From assembly GCF_020382885.2 (NCBI RefSeq), contig NC_058496.1:24408501-24472500 (forward strand): a stretch of DNA of 64,000 bases. Direction: 5' to 3'. The position numbers and the translations under genes are program-made. Positions 44,148-59,590 of the stretch are shown one piece after another. Source of the DNA: Scatophagus argus (Eukaryota > Chordata > Actinopteri > Scatophagidae). Every line of letters begins with the position of its first letter. The stretch's first letter is position 1. The notes under the pieces are model-generated. The model worked only from the letters and a program-made list of their open reading frames with translations. It did not search any database and was not told the DNA's origin.

Positions 44148-44975
44148 GGCTTCTTCACTGGATGGGGGATGCGTTTCTGTGGGCAGAGGAGGAGAATAAA
44201 ATAAAAACTTACACCAAACTTCAGATCTGAGTGATCTAAAAATGAATTTCTAAACGACAGTTCAGATAATGCTCTGACGTCACACACAAGCTCCAAAAGA
44301 GAGACCTCTCTTCTGAATGGATCACAGACAAATGTCTTAATCAGAAATGAAGTTGGTAAGCTTAAATAGATGACTTTTATGCTATGCACCAACAAGAGAT
44401 ATGAAATCCAATTTCTCCTTCACTGAGAGCAGAACTGATAACATCTGAGCTTACCAACTGCAGTCTTTAATTTAAAAAAATTAAATAAAAAAAATAACCT
44501 AAGCTAATTAATCATGCAATCATGCACGCCCACGTTTACCAGCCCGGCTGAAGACAACTTTTAACAAAGGATAAAAGGATAAATACATACATAAATAAAT
44601 AAATGAAAACATATACAATTACACCTTAAATTAAGCATTATCTGATCAGACAATAAGTAACTAAACAGAACTTGATGAGTACCCAAAAGTACTAGACACA
44701 ATAACTGTGGTTCAACACTCAAAAAAGAGCACTGGTGCCTAACCCTCGTGGAGTCTGAGTTTCTTTTGTATGGCGCCGCCTGAGGATATGCGACTATCCA
44801 ACTGTTCAGTAAATAAGTGCTCAATTCAAAATGAAAATGAAACACAAAACACGTAAGTCGCCCCAAGGGCCCACTGTTAGCACAGCACACAAAGAAAGAA
44901 CGGGAAACCAGTGGGATAACCATAGTTGTCAATTACAGACAATTACAGATAATTATAGCACACCACCAGACAACA

Positions 44976-45006
44976 TGCGCACACACGCACACACACACAC
45001 ACACGG
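44976..45006. repeat. (CA)n microsatellite
   Basis: Imperfect acgcacac start then a clean CA run, in the slc39a14 5' intron. Confidence 0.9.
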
Positions 45007-45613
45007 ATGACAGTGACACAACAAACCAGCAAAAGTACCACTCTCTTAAACACATTGCAGACAAGCACTGAGTAACCATACTATTGGTACAAATAACAAA
45101 TACTATAACAACAAACAAATAATCATAACAAATAATCATATCTTCTTCTATGACAATGTGCTGTCTGTTTTCAGTCAGTGGTAGAACTTGATTTAGTTAT
45201 TCCTTTTCCTTTTCACTTAAATTTTACCCAGATTTGTGCCCGAAGAAATGTAAAAATTCAACCAATGTGTGAGGAAAAACAGCATGTAAGCATTTTGACT
45301 ACATAAAAATAAAATTCAGTGTATCTACATCTTCCAATCCAGATACAAACTTTCATGTACACACACGACAAACTAATGTCATCGTCCCCTCCACCCCCAA
45401 CTCTACTCCAACACACAGACCACCAATTCATTTCAGCACACCCCCCAGGTCCACACGCACAGCTGGTCTGAATAAACAGACTCATTCATTTTTTGTAAAG
45501 AAACGCTCACCTTCTTCTACAGACCTTCTAATGACAGCTGGGGCGTAAAAGCACCTTGAGTCAGTCTGTCTGCCCCGAGGCTCTGAGCGTGCTTTGAGAT
45601 GCCCTCTGGTTAC

Positions 45614-45700
45614 CTGGGAGCTGAGATGCAGTCGGGGAATAGTGAGCAGAGAAGAAGAAATGGCTGAAGAGAGCAGCGGGCTCCTCAGGAGTGCAGCAGA
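45614..45700 (-). other. Possible non-coding 5' exon of slc39a14
   Basis: On the minus strand a pyrimidine-rich acceptor (tctctcctctacag) precedes 87 bases that end in CTCAGCTCCCAG followed by gtaaccag, a reasonable donor. It lies upstream of the first coding exon, which itself has a clear acceptor at 44177, so at least one upstream UTR exon must exist. Transcript evidence would decide whether this is the one. Confidence 0.4.
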
Positions 45701-46011
45701 CTGTAGAGGAGAGAGAGATAAAATGAAGGTTACGACTCACTGAGAAAGAAAGAAACAGGAAAGGATGGGGGGGAGGAAGGAAACCTGAAATGACAGCTTA
45801 TATTTTCTTTATTCGCTTTAACCATCGACTTGCCTTCTTCAGATTCCAATCAAGCACTCAGGCCACAGAGTCCAGAAGCGAGCCAAACCCACATAATTCC
45901 TTTACTGAAACTGCAATGGGAATTCACTGTTGACCCTATATAAAGAGAAGGCCATTTCAGTTAGGCTTCGATGAATTCAGACAATACGCATCTGTAAACA
46001 TCCAACATCCA

Positions 46012-46070
46012 AACATCCACTGTGAAGCACCCCTGAGCAAGGCACCACACCCCAAATTGCTCACAGACCA
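46012..46070 (-). repeat. Fragment of the SINE-like element seen at 8660-8965
   Basis: cccctgagcaaggcaccaca is the reverse complement of the tgccttgctcaagggcac core, and ccccaaattgctca matches the reversed gagcaaattgggg. Confidence 0.5.
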
Positions 46071-46199
46071 ACAATCTGCATCCGTGTCCCTGCTCAGCAG
46101 CTGCGGGGGAATGTGAGACAATGTGAATGTAGAGCAGACCATTTGTCAAAAAGTTCAACCATGCTCAGTTGACTTTCCTCAGATAAAATATAACTTTCA

Positions 46200-49150
46200 A
46201 AAGGTCACACGTTCCGCTTTCTCCTACTTCTCATTTGCGTTCAGTCACCAACTTTTTCACTTCATCTTCCTCCCAAAGTCTCTGAGCTGAGGAGGTAAAG
46301 AGACAACTCTCCTCTTCAATAAGTCACCCTCTCTCCCAAACCTTCCTCCTTGCCTTGCTCTAATGAGACCCCCGTCTGAAGCGAGGGGAAAAGTGGGGGG
46401 GAAACAAGGTGCAGACAATAAGAAAAAAATCCTTTCAAAGTCTTTTTGAGCTAAATTTTTTTCTTTTCTCTTCCAAGAGCTTCTCTCTTACACAGTCCTC
46501 ATAAAAGATGCTGGAGATCTGAAGCTTGCCATGCTTACTGCTGGATGCTATTAGTAGTGAAAACACAGGTCGAAGCCAGGAGTGCATACAATTAGCTGAA
46601 GTTATTAGCTGATGGACAGAAAGTGGAACGTGATTTGCTGTGTTTTATAGCAGGGTAAACTGAATATCTGGTTTGGCACTTGGACAATGTACTGTGATGA
46701 ATTTTGTGTTATATAGATGAGAGTTTTCATTATAGTACACAATTTTATATTACACTGGGATAGCTATATATGCTGTGGTGTAGTTCATTTTCCCTGAATT
46801 CACTTTTGAAGCCTTTTTTCATAACATAACAAGATGGGACTGCCTGTTTTTGGCTAATCAATGGACTTCAATATCATCACATTCATGTAAAAAACATGAA
46901 ATGTTAACAAACTCCAGCTCTTTAAATGATAAAAATGAAGACTACTGAAAGTTCTGTGTTATATGGTAAAGTATTTGATTTGTTTGTTTTTTTCCAACAA
47001 ATTTCTTCAGGATAAATAAAGGCTCAAATAAGAAGAAAATGTAATTCTCTTTTATCCCAGTCCAGGTGAGGTCATATCAACCTACCTGAAGCTTTTCTCC
47101 AGTGGTGCAGCTCAAACACGCAGGAAATAAGTCAGATGTAATGTGATCTCTTGCTCCCTTCTTCCACATTCATCTTTCATTAAGAGAAGACATGGAGTGT
47201 GAGGAAATGTTTTGGGGGGGACCCAAGGCCACAGCATATGGGTGAAACACAAAGACACACATGCCCTGCATAAACATGTGTTTACATTTGGGCTCAACAA
47301 TGGTGTCACGTATTCCTAATAAAATGTTGCTTTCTGAAAAATGAACATCTGTTACTAATGTTAAAAACGCCAGTTAACTGATTAACAATCTCAAATGGCT
47401 CTTATAATTTATGCAATATTTTTTGAGGCAACATTTAATCTTACAGATTAAATTTTGCTCAATTTTCACTGTTATCTGAGTGTCGGAATTTTTATGTATG
47501 TCAGAGTTATTTATATATACATGAGTGTTAACTATTATCATTTAATGCTTTTTAATGCTGTTAATGCTGATATGAATTATATTTTGATTGACGTTTACTA
47601 CTATGCTAGGTTTTTAACTGTGCAGTGTTCCACTTAGTACATGTTTGTTTTAAGGACAAAAAGTTTCTTTGATGAGTGATTCTTATCAAAAAAAATTTTT
47701 TTATGTGTTTGCTGAAAAAAAATCCTACATCAGCTGTGTCCCTTCTGAAATGTTTTGTCTTTGTTCATAGCCAATTATAATAACCCAGGACTTGGCATGG
47801 ACACTAAATATACACATACACTCATGCTTCTAAAATAAGTCCTTCTTTTGCTCTAGAGAGCATACTGTACAGCTCCAAATAGCTGAGCTACAATAAACTC
47901 TGAAGGAGCATAAGTTTTCTTCGCTGGCAGGCCTTTTCCCTGGTCTCAGTATGGCCACGGTCCAATCAACACAATGCAAAAGATGCTTTGAAATGTCAGC
48001 ATGTCAGGTCGGACCGATGTCACCGCACACTCACAAAATGACTATGTCTTTGGTGCATGTGTATTGAGAGTTCAAGGCCTATTTGTGACTCTGGAGATAA
48101 AGGGCTGTGGGGAGAGACAGGCAGTCTGCAGCAAAGACATTAGTCCTTCAACAAGACAGTGAAGGCCTCTGCCAAGACGCTAAATGTGAGTTTAACAAGA
48201 CATCCAACAGCAGAGGAGAAAGGAGGAAAGTGCAGCATAGGAAAATGTTTAGTCACGGTCTGCTGGACTCCAATCCCAAAGGCATGCAGCTGATTCCACC
48301 AGCTCATCCTTTCAAATCTTTCTCTGTTCTTAGAAAGTCACCAGTTTGCCCTGCGTCCTCTTTCACTTAGCCCTTATGATGTTTTTGTCAAACTAGAAAC
48401 CCCAAACACATTGACACAAATGAGTCAAGCTACAAGCAAATCTAAATAAAACAGAGAGAATGGTAAACACACAAATTACTGACACCACCATCATCATTTT
48501 CACTGGGCAACCTCAGCACTGGGAGCGAACAAATGAGCACACATGCCGACTGGCCTTCATCAGGCAGCCAAACTATCAGTGCTATCAGTGTTATCAGTGC
48601 TACCGACACATCTCACATATAATCATGGCCCCCGTGGCTCCTACAGCCATGTGTAAACACATATCAGAGTAAAGTTTCCCTTGTTATCATCAATTTCACC
48701 AGGTGACTAAGAAGAAATGAAATCTCTGATTGGTCGCAGGTCTGACAGGAGGGCAGACTGACGTTTGACCAAGAGGAGATGCTGCCAACTCAAACATTTA
48801 TCCACACCAACAAGGCTGAGAACAAGACACGGAAAAAGTCTGAAAGCAGAATGGTACATGAACATCCACTTGCCCATTTTGCCACAATTTATGCAACCAA
48901 GCAAACCACTGGAAGTCCACACACCTTTAAAATAAATTAGTGGACAAATGAAGGTGATTCATAACAGTGAGCTAAACAACACCTTCAAATGTTGGCCAGT
49001 CAGCATGGAAAGGTGCTGCCTTTTTTTGTGCTGGTTACAGCACACTATCGCTCTGTAAAAGGAAAAACAAATTAGATCAGGGCAAAGTCTCATGACTGAT
49101 AAAAGTGCTAATGGAAACCCTTTGCTTGCATTTGTCACACCCGAATTTTC
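46200..49150. other. Upstream slc39a14 intron or spacer
   Basis: No supported coding region. Contains AT-rich sequence, a three-fold tatcagtgc-type decamer near 48575-48603 and unremarkable short frames. Confidence 0.5.
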
Positions 49151-49180
49151 TCTTGACACAAAACGTTTACATCTACCTTT

Positions 49181-50642
49181 GCATTTGTATTGTTCAGAAT
49201 ACCTCTCAAGGAATCGACAAGTTGTCGCATATGTTTGCACTGAGCAAAGCTGAAAGAAGACTGTATATCTCAAACAATTCCTCTTAGAGAAATTATACTT
49301 AATGTAGTCTTTGATTCTTGACATTGTTGCGTATTCTGATTGATAAATATTTTACTGCAATAAAAAAAAAAAAAGACCGGTGCTAAACAAATAAAGTCTA
49401 GGCTTTATCTTATCAGATCTCCTTTGGGGACAAAATTTACAGTCAAATAGCATACCTTCTCAAATTATTTATTAATCAGTAAAAAAAAAATTCCTACCAT
49501 AAGCTCCCAGTGTTCATGGAGACACGTCTGCTTTTCCAAAAACCCAAAACGTATTCAGTTTACAAACAAGACAAAGACGAGCAGATCATTTTAGCTCTAT
49601 ATCATGACCGTTAATTAGCTGATGGGGTCGGGTGATCTGCAGCACTGTCAACAACACACCTCATATATAAGCATGTGATTAAACAAGACATGTTCTCAAA
49701 GAGCCCTGCCTTATGTGTACCTACTGACCCAGGACACCAGTGGAAACAATTCTTCTTAGCATTCCTTTCAGCTTCTCTTGTGTCAGTTACAAAGAAGCCA
49801 AATTCTCCAAATTCAAAAGCATAAAGCATACAGTACCTTCTATGAAAGGAGACACAAGCAGCAGCAGCCCCTCACACTTTGTTCTCGAGTCAAAGCAGTT
49901 TGTTCCTCAGAGCAAACTCTGGCTTGTCCCCTCACTTCTGCACTCTCAGCTGTCTCATCCAGGAGTCACTTTATATACTGCTGGAGCACAGGGCAGGTTC
50001 AGCTCATCAAGCTTTACCCAAAGCCTATAATTACCGTTTCACTTAGTCCTCAGGCTGATATCATCAGGCCAAGACTGTCATCAGATGAGCAATTTTGTAT
50101 TTGTATTGTTCAGAATACCTCGAGGAATCGACAAGTTGTAGCTTAATATGTTTGCATTAAGCAAACTGAAAGTAGAGTGCGTACATCTCAAACAATTCTT
50201 CTTAAAGAAACTACATTTAATGTAGTCTGCTGGCTCTTGACATTGCTATGTATGCTAGTTGATGAATAAATACATTTTGATCTCCAAGTAGCATACCACA
50301 TCACAGTCCAGTTTATCAAAATATGAGTACTCAGCAAAGCAAACCACAGAAAACCCAGTAATATGGAAATGTGCCTCTGTGGGTTATTTTCTCAATTTAT
50401 TTTCTAATCAGTGAAAAATTCCTACCATAAGCTCCCAGAGTCCATGGAGACATGTTCCTCAAAGCAAACTCTGGCTTGTCCTCTCACATCTGCACTCTCA
50501 GCTGTCTCATCCAGGGGGTACTGTTGGAGCAAAGGGCAGGTTAAGCTGTGCATCGGCTCATCAGCCTCTATCCAAAGCCTATAATTATTGTTTCGCTCAG
50601 TCCTCAGGCTGATATCGTCAGCCAAGACTGTCATCAGACAAG
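49181..50642. repeat. Tandem duplication of a three-block unit (A-B-C, A'-B'-C')
   Basis: Block A 49181-49353 recurs at 50097-50278 (ttgtattgttcagaatacct, gaatcgacaagttgt, atctcaaacaattc). Block B 49461-49524 recurs at 50391-50454 (attcctaccataagctccca). Block C 49901-50090 recurs at 50453-50642 (gcaaactctggcttgtcc, cactctcagctgtctcatcc, gtcctcaggctgatat). The first unit has about 376 bases between B and C that the second lacks. The copies are visibly diverged, so the duplication is not recent. I do not recognise the unit as a named element. Confidence 0.85.
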
Positions 50643-50915
50643 CGAGTGATGGATGTGGGCACGATGTTGGTTCACCAAACACATTTACCATGTGCTCCAC
50701 TCATCCAACAGAGGACCATTCACCATAAAATTGATGGGTTTAGGCATGACTTGGTCTGGTTAGACCCCTCACTATTACCCAGAGGCAAGATTAGAGGTCA
50801 GAGATCAAGGGGTAAAAAGCCACAGAGCAAATGTACTGAAGTCCTGCACATAAGCACAGTTTGGAAGTGCCTGTTCTTAATATTTTTCATTTTAAGAGAC
50901 ATTTCAAGAAAAAAA

Positions 50916-50971
50916 ATGCTGTACATTTTACTTATTTTTATCTATGCTTCTCTAACAGCTGCAGTCCCAGG
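50916..50971 (+). other. Orphan hydrophobic leader-like open frame with a donor-like end
   Basis: ATG after an A-rich run, encoding MLYILLIFIYASLTAAVP, followed by cag/gtactt, which resembles a splice donor. It looks like a signal-peptide first exon of a secreted or immunoglobulin-type protein, but no second exon is visible and the frame stops soon after. Could be chance. Confidence 0.15.
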
Positions 50972-51673
50972 TACTTATCAGATTAGCATCTTACAAGCAA
51001 AACATACGATAAACTCTGGCAAAACTATATGAACATGACAGCGTGCCTTTACATTATTTTGAGCGGTTCGACAAATTTTTAAAGATGAATTTAGAACTGA
51101 TTTAACACCCTTAACATCTGGAAATATGTTTATGTTTGGGCAGTACCAACATTTTGAAGGCAAAACATCTACGTTTTACTAAACTGTTAAGAATTCACAA
51201 ACATTTGGACAAATGAATTTAAATGGCTCTTCCATGACTTCCATAACCAGCCGAAAGCGTAAGATTTTTAGGGGAAATAGAAGAGCAGCGTTCATCTAAT
51301 ACTGTCACTTGTACAGATCGTTCATTCACAGGTTTGGCCAATAGATTTCCCGGATCCACGTTTACACACAGGCTCTTTCTCTCCATTTCAGTGACTAAAA
51401 GAAGCGAAAAAATACCGCTGAGTGACTGACAAATTGAAATGAACCAGTCAACGAGTCACACTTGGTCCAACTTCATCTACATACATTAGGTTAGCTTGCA
51501 CAGGAAGTCCATGATTCAGCTACGATCTCGTATTAGTAAGATGACCCGGTACGAGAGAGGCTCAACGTGTAAATAATTATCTTCACGCTGAATTATAAGG
51601 AGGTTTCAGTGGCTGGCTAATGAAGAGTCACGTACATTAGCCAGCTTCTTATTAGCCCTGACAGTTAGCTTAC

Positions 51674-51930
51674 CCGGTGATGCTGTTGGGGGAGTAAAAA
51701 CCAGGGTTGACGTCAACTCCTCTCAACAACAGCGTGCCTTTGGTTCTTATAGACCGGAGATGTCACATTCGGGTGAAAAAAAATGTCAGATGTGGGCAGC
51801 AGGATGTCTACGGCAACGTAAGGTTCACCCATTCACAGACGCAGGCTTTTTCCCCTTATGTCGTCCTCTCATTCAAACAAACCATACAGTGCGTATTTTC
51901 TGTAGTGACGTCGACAGTTGGCCTTTTTCA
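51674..51930 (-). promoter_or_regulatory. Probable slc39a14 promoter and non-coding first exon
   Basis: On the minus strand, GCATCACCGG is followed by gtaagcta, a good donor (exon edge 51674). Immediately upstream is a perfect CRE palindrome TGACGTCA (51708-51715), and near 51929 aagatgg resembles a YY1 site. The region is less AT-rich than its surroundings. Assignment to slc39a14 rests on position and orientation only; the start site is not determined. Confidence 0.4.
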
Positions 51931-52017
51931 AGATGGTCGTGTCTCCCTCGTGCGGTCGGTAGACTGCAGATATTTATTAATCTAATGCCGGTTATCTTCG
52001 AATGCAAGAACTGGTAA

Positions 52018-52145
52018 TGAAGAAAGTATTCAGAGTCTTTACTTCAGTAAAACTATAACACTTAAATAAAACAAATATCGTGTTATACAATTATGTGTTA
52101 TATCATTCATTAGTGCAAAATTTCACTGTTACAGTAAGCAAATTT
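52018..52145 (+). repeat. Fragment of the 'agtaaaagtactc' teleost repeat
   Basis: Reads gaagaaagtattcagagtc, tttacttcagtaaaac and atcattcattagtgcaaaat, a decayed copy of the element at 61887-62395. Confidence 0.5.
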
Positions 52146-52164
52146 CTAACTAATCCCATTGCAT

Positions 52165-52500
52165 ATTATTGCAACTAATGGTTATTTTGAGTATGGATTA
52201 ATCTGCTGATCGTGCTAATCAACCGATTGTTTGGTTTATATAAATTCTGAGAATAAGCCTGAGAGTTGTCTAGAGCACAAAGCGACACCTTTACAATGCT
52301 TGTTATGTCCAACCAATAGTCCAAATCTTAAAATTACTCTAATTCAGTTTAAATCATTAAAATAATTAAAGGATAACCAGCAAATTCTCACATTTGTAAA
52401 GCTGGAACGATGTTATGTTTTGTAAGAAAAATGACTTAAAAGATCAAAACAGTTGCCAGTTAATTGTCTGCCAATCATCTAGCAACTTAAGCTTTCAAAT
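52165..52500. repeat. Diverged dispersed teleost repeat (copy 3 of 3)
   Basis: Holds ggattaatctgctgatcg, gtccaaccaatagtcc, ttctcacatttgtaaagctg and aaaacagttgccagttaatt in the order expected of the element also seen near 1310-1610. Confidence 0.55.
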
Positions 52501-52941
52501 AGATGTCGTTGAGTAAAAATGAAATTTCCCTCTGAAATGCAGTTGATTAGAAGTAGAAAGCAGCACGAAAAGAAAAGACTTACGTGAAATACAATTTCAG
52601 TTTCCCGCCTGGAGTCATCCCAAATGGATCAATAAAATGAAGTCTAAGTGTAAGTCTAAGTTTAAGTCTAAATGACTCAAATTTGTGCTGAAGTATGGTA
52701 TTGAGTAAATGTTCATTGCATTCCACCACTCGCAAGAGCAACACTGATGTTTACCTGTCTATTTAAGTCTATCCACAAACGTAGCTAAACACACAAAGAA
52801 GTGATTGATTAGAAAGGAGAATGATTGAACTTGCAGTCAGTTTCTCTGTCACTGTATTGGCTGAAATAGTAAAATTCAGTAATAATTCAGAATTTTGAGT
52901 CTTTTCCATAAATATAGATACCCTGACTTACACTAAATGAT

Positions 52942-53013
52942 GGGCTCGTCCGGGATTTGAACCCGGGACCTCTCGCACCCAAAGCGAGAATCATACCCCT
53001 AGACCAACGAGCC
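52942..53013 (-). tRNA. tRNA-Pro (anticodon UGG)
   Basis: 72 bases from GGCTCGT at 53013 to the discriminator base C at 52942. The acceptor stem GGCTCGT pairs with ACGAGCC. The A box is TGGTCTAGGGG. The anticodon stem CTCGC/GCGAG encloses TTTGGGT, placing TGG at 34-36. The T arm has GGTTCAAATCC as a good B box. C at the discriminator position fits tRNA-Pro. No intron. A run of T within a few bases of the 3' end, the usual Pol III terminator, is not present. Confidence 0.96.
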
Positions 53014-53170
53014 ACTTCGATTGGACGCAATCGTTCAATCATTTTAATCAAATGTGTATATTAATATTGATAAGTGTTTATTTTTCAAAATGGTAAGTCT
53101 GAGAAAAAAAGTCTTCGCTTGTATATTAGGACGATGATTTTCAGCAATTAAGAACGACTGTAGGAGGAGT

Positions 53171-53179
53171 GCGCATGCG
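53171..53179. promoter_or_regulatory. NRF1-type site near the stambp first exon
   Basis: GCGCATGCG half-palindrome about 200 bases upstream of the probable stambp first exon. Two CGGAAGT-type ETS cores follow at about 53371 and 53389. Sequence match only. Confidence 0.4.
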
Positions 53180-53359
53180 TACTAGCGAAATATGTCTATA
53201 CAAAATAAAGGAACATATTTTATTTACTACCAAATTATATGTTCAGTTCGATAAATAGAAATTTACAAAAAGCGCTTATTTTACAAACATTATCATATCG
53301 GCAATTTATTGAAACTATTACTAATTTATATCATTGACGTCCTTCTGAGCTGGCGTGAT

Positions 53360-53511
53360 GATTCGTCAGACGGAAGTTGTTTTGATTGCGGAAGTGTACA
53401 GACGCTGTAGGCGCAGCCTATTGAAGAAATCTTGTTTGGGACTCTAATTTGATCGTATTTTGATCTAGCTGTATGTAGATCTCTGGGAGCTTTGGTTTCC
53501 AGCTCGATCGG
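53360..53511 (+). other. Probable non-coding first exon of stambp
   Basis: A stretch with ETS cores ends AGCTCGATCGG followed by gtaagact, a strong donor (edge 53511). The coding exon acceptor is at 55321, so an upstream UTR exon is required. The left edge is a guess. Confidence 0.5.
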
Positions 53512-53944
53512 GTAAGACTGAATTAAAACGTCCTCGACGGTTGCCAGCTGCTGAACCATTATAAATTCATACTGTAAAGAACCTTTGCTTTGCTAAGTTA
53601 GCGCGGCTAACGCGACATCGTTCAGTGACATATCGCTTTAGTGACAGGGCCAGCGAACTATGCATGTAGATTTACATATTGAATTATATTCAACATGTCA
53701 GTAGACTAAAGAAGTGAAGACTTTCTAAATGAGGTGAAAGTAGCGTTATGTCACTCGCTACTCGAGCTGAAAATGGCCCACAGTTTCGCATTTTGTCTTT
53801 TCCATCACTTGATGTTTACTGAGTAACAGTAAAATGAAGGTTCGTTGGTTTTCAATTATACGTAATTATGAATGTACAGTGAGTGTGATGTGTGGTTGAC
53901 AGTCATACGGTTATTACTGCTTTTTTGTTTGCATTGTTTGACTC

Positions 53945-54205
53945 CTAAACAGCGATGGAAGAAGGTTTGACATTCTTTACCTTAATCAAAGAGGCAATAC
54001 CGTACAATACTCTGCTACAAGTAAATGATCTACATTTTCAATTTATCTCAGGTAAGGGTACAAGTACTATAAATCAATTGTAGCAACATGTATTTTAAGT
54101 ATAAGAATACTTTATATGCCTCTTTAACATGCTGTATTATATTTTGAATCATTATTACAGGTACATTAATATGTAAGCAGTATTTAAATGTCGTATACTG
54201 ATTCA
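53945..54205 (+). repeat. Partial copy of the 'agtaaaagtactc' teleost repeat
   Basis: Has gcgatggaagaaggtt at its head, acaagtaaatgatct, gggtacaagtacta and acattaatatgtaagcagta in the same order as the copy at 61887-62395. In stambp intron 1. Confidence 0.6.
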
Positions 54206-55321
54206 ACACATCATGTTTTAAAGTTATTTGAATGTTTTGTTTGTGAAAGCTTAATCCTCAAAGTAACAATTTGGTGGGGCTTTTCCCATCTTTTCAGCGG
54301 AAAAGGGGGTTAGAACAAAATATTTTACTTGAGGAAACATAGCAGTGACAGAATTCATTTTACAAAGCACTGCTGACTTGTTTATGTTCTGTTTGTAAGT
54401 TCCTCCTCCCATCTCCTCTTATCAGAGCCACACCTCTTGACCTCAACTGTGAAACTTGGTCCTTTCTTTACATGCTATCTTTATGTGGGCCATAGTGGCT
54501 AGCCAAGAAGCCACCATGGCAGAATCAATACAAGTCGCCTGACTATTAGTCAGCCTGCTCGTGAAGCGTTCTCACATTTGTCTTCTTTTGATCAATAAGA
54601 AGTAGAAAATCTCGAGCCATATGCAATGAGTACCCCCCCAGTCATATCTTTTGTCTAAATATATTCAGACAGTGAGTTGTGGCTTTGATTCAGGGTGTGA
54701 GGAGAGAGACATTGCTTCTTTGTGCTACTTTATACAGGCTATGGCAAGATCTTGCAGACTTTCTTTTGTGAGAATTATTAATAAAACTCAGTACATGTTA
54801 AGCGTAAAATGTTTTTTGAACACCATTATTTCAGCATGACATATCAGATTTCAAACAGTATTGTTTTTAGCCAAAATTCACCTGGACGCCCTCACAGATT
54901 GTGTTGAGTTTTTAACATTTTGGTAGACATTCTTCTAATAAAGCATCAGTTCAAGTCCCCTGAGGACAGTAGTGCTTAATCATTCGTACGTCCTTCCTTA
55001 CATGTTAAGATTTTAGTCTTGACGCTGCAGCAGTCATAGATGGAAAATGTTAGTTCACAATAGAGGAAACATGAGCTATTATTATGCTAAGGAACCATGA
55101 TAATCTCACAGAAAAATGTGTTATTTTGTTATGTGCTGTTTGGCACTGCTTCTAGAGAGGCCTTGAAAATGGAAAAAAAAAATGCCTGTCAGATCAGTGT
55201 AATAACCACACTCAGTGTGTATAGTGTACATGGTTTGTTTCAGATCTGTCAGCGCAGCATTAAATTATAGAGCCCGCTGTATACAGTATTATATCTTCAT
55301 CTTGTCGTCCTAGTCTTGCAG
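54206..55321 (+). other. stambp intron 1, right part
   Basis: About 1.1 kb without a supported gene or repeat family. Ends in the acceptor tagtcttgcag before the first coding exon. Confidence 0.6.
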
Positions 55322-55335
55322 GTTGAGCTGTCACG

Positions 55336-59590
<4,255 letters not shown>

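Noticed and set aside
48575-48603. Three tandem 'tatcagtgc' decamers as a possible CRISPR-like or regulatory array
   Set aside because: Only three contiguous imperfect units with no spacers in a vertebrate intron; a minor simple repeat.
49740-50146. Overlapping plus-strand frames of 96 and 122 residues
   Set aside because: They fall in the tandem duplication; the equivalent frame is not preserved in the second copy, so it is not under coding selection.
51707-52017. Two overlapping plus-strand open frames of 85-92 residues
   Set aside because: They cover the probable slc39a14 promoter and first exon; no start context, no family resemblance and no downstream exon.
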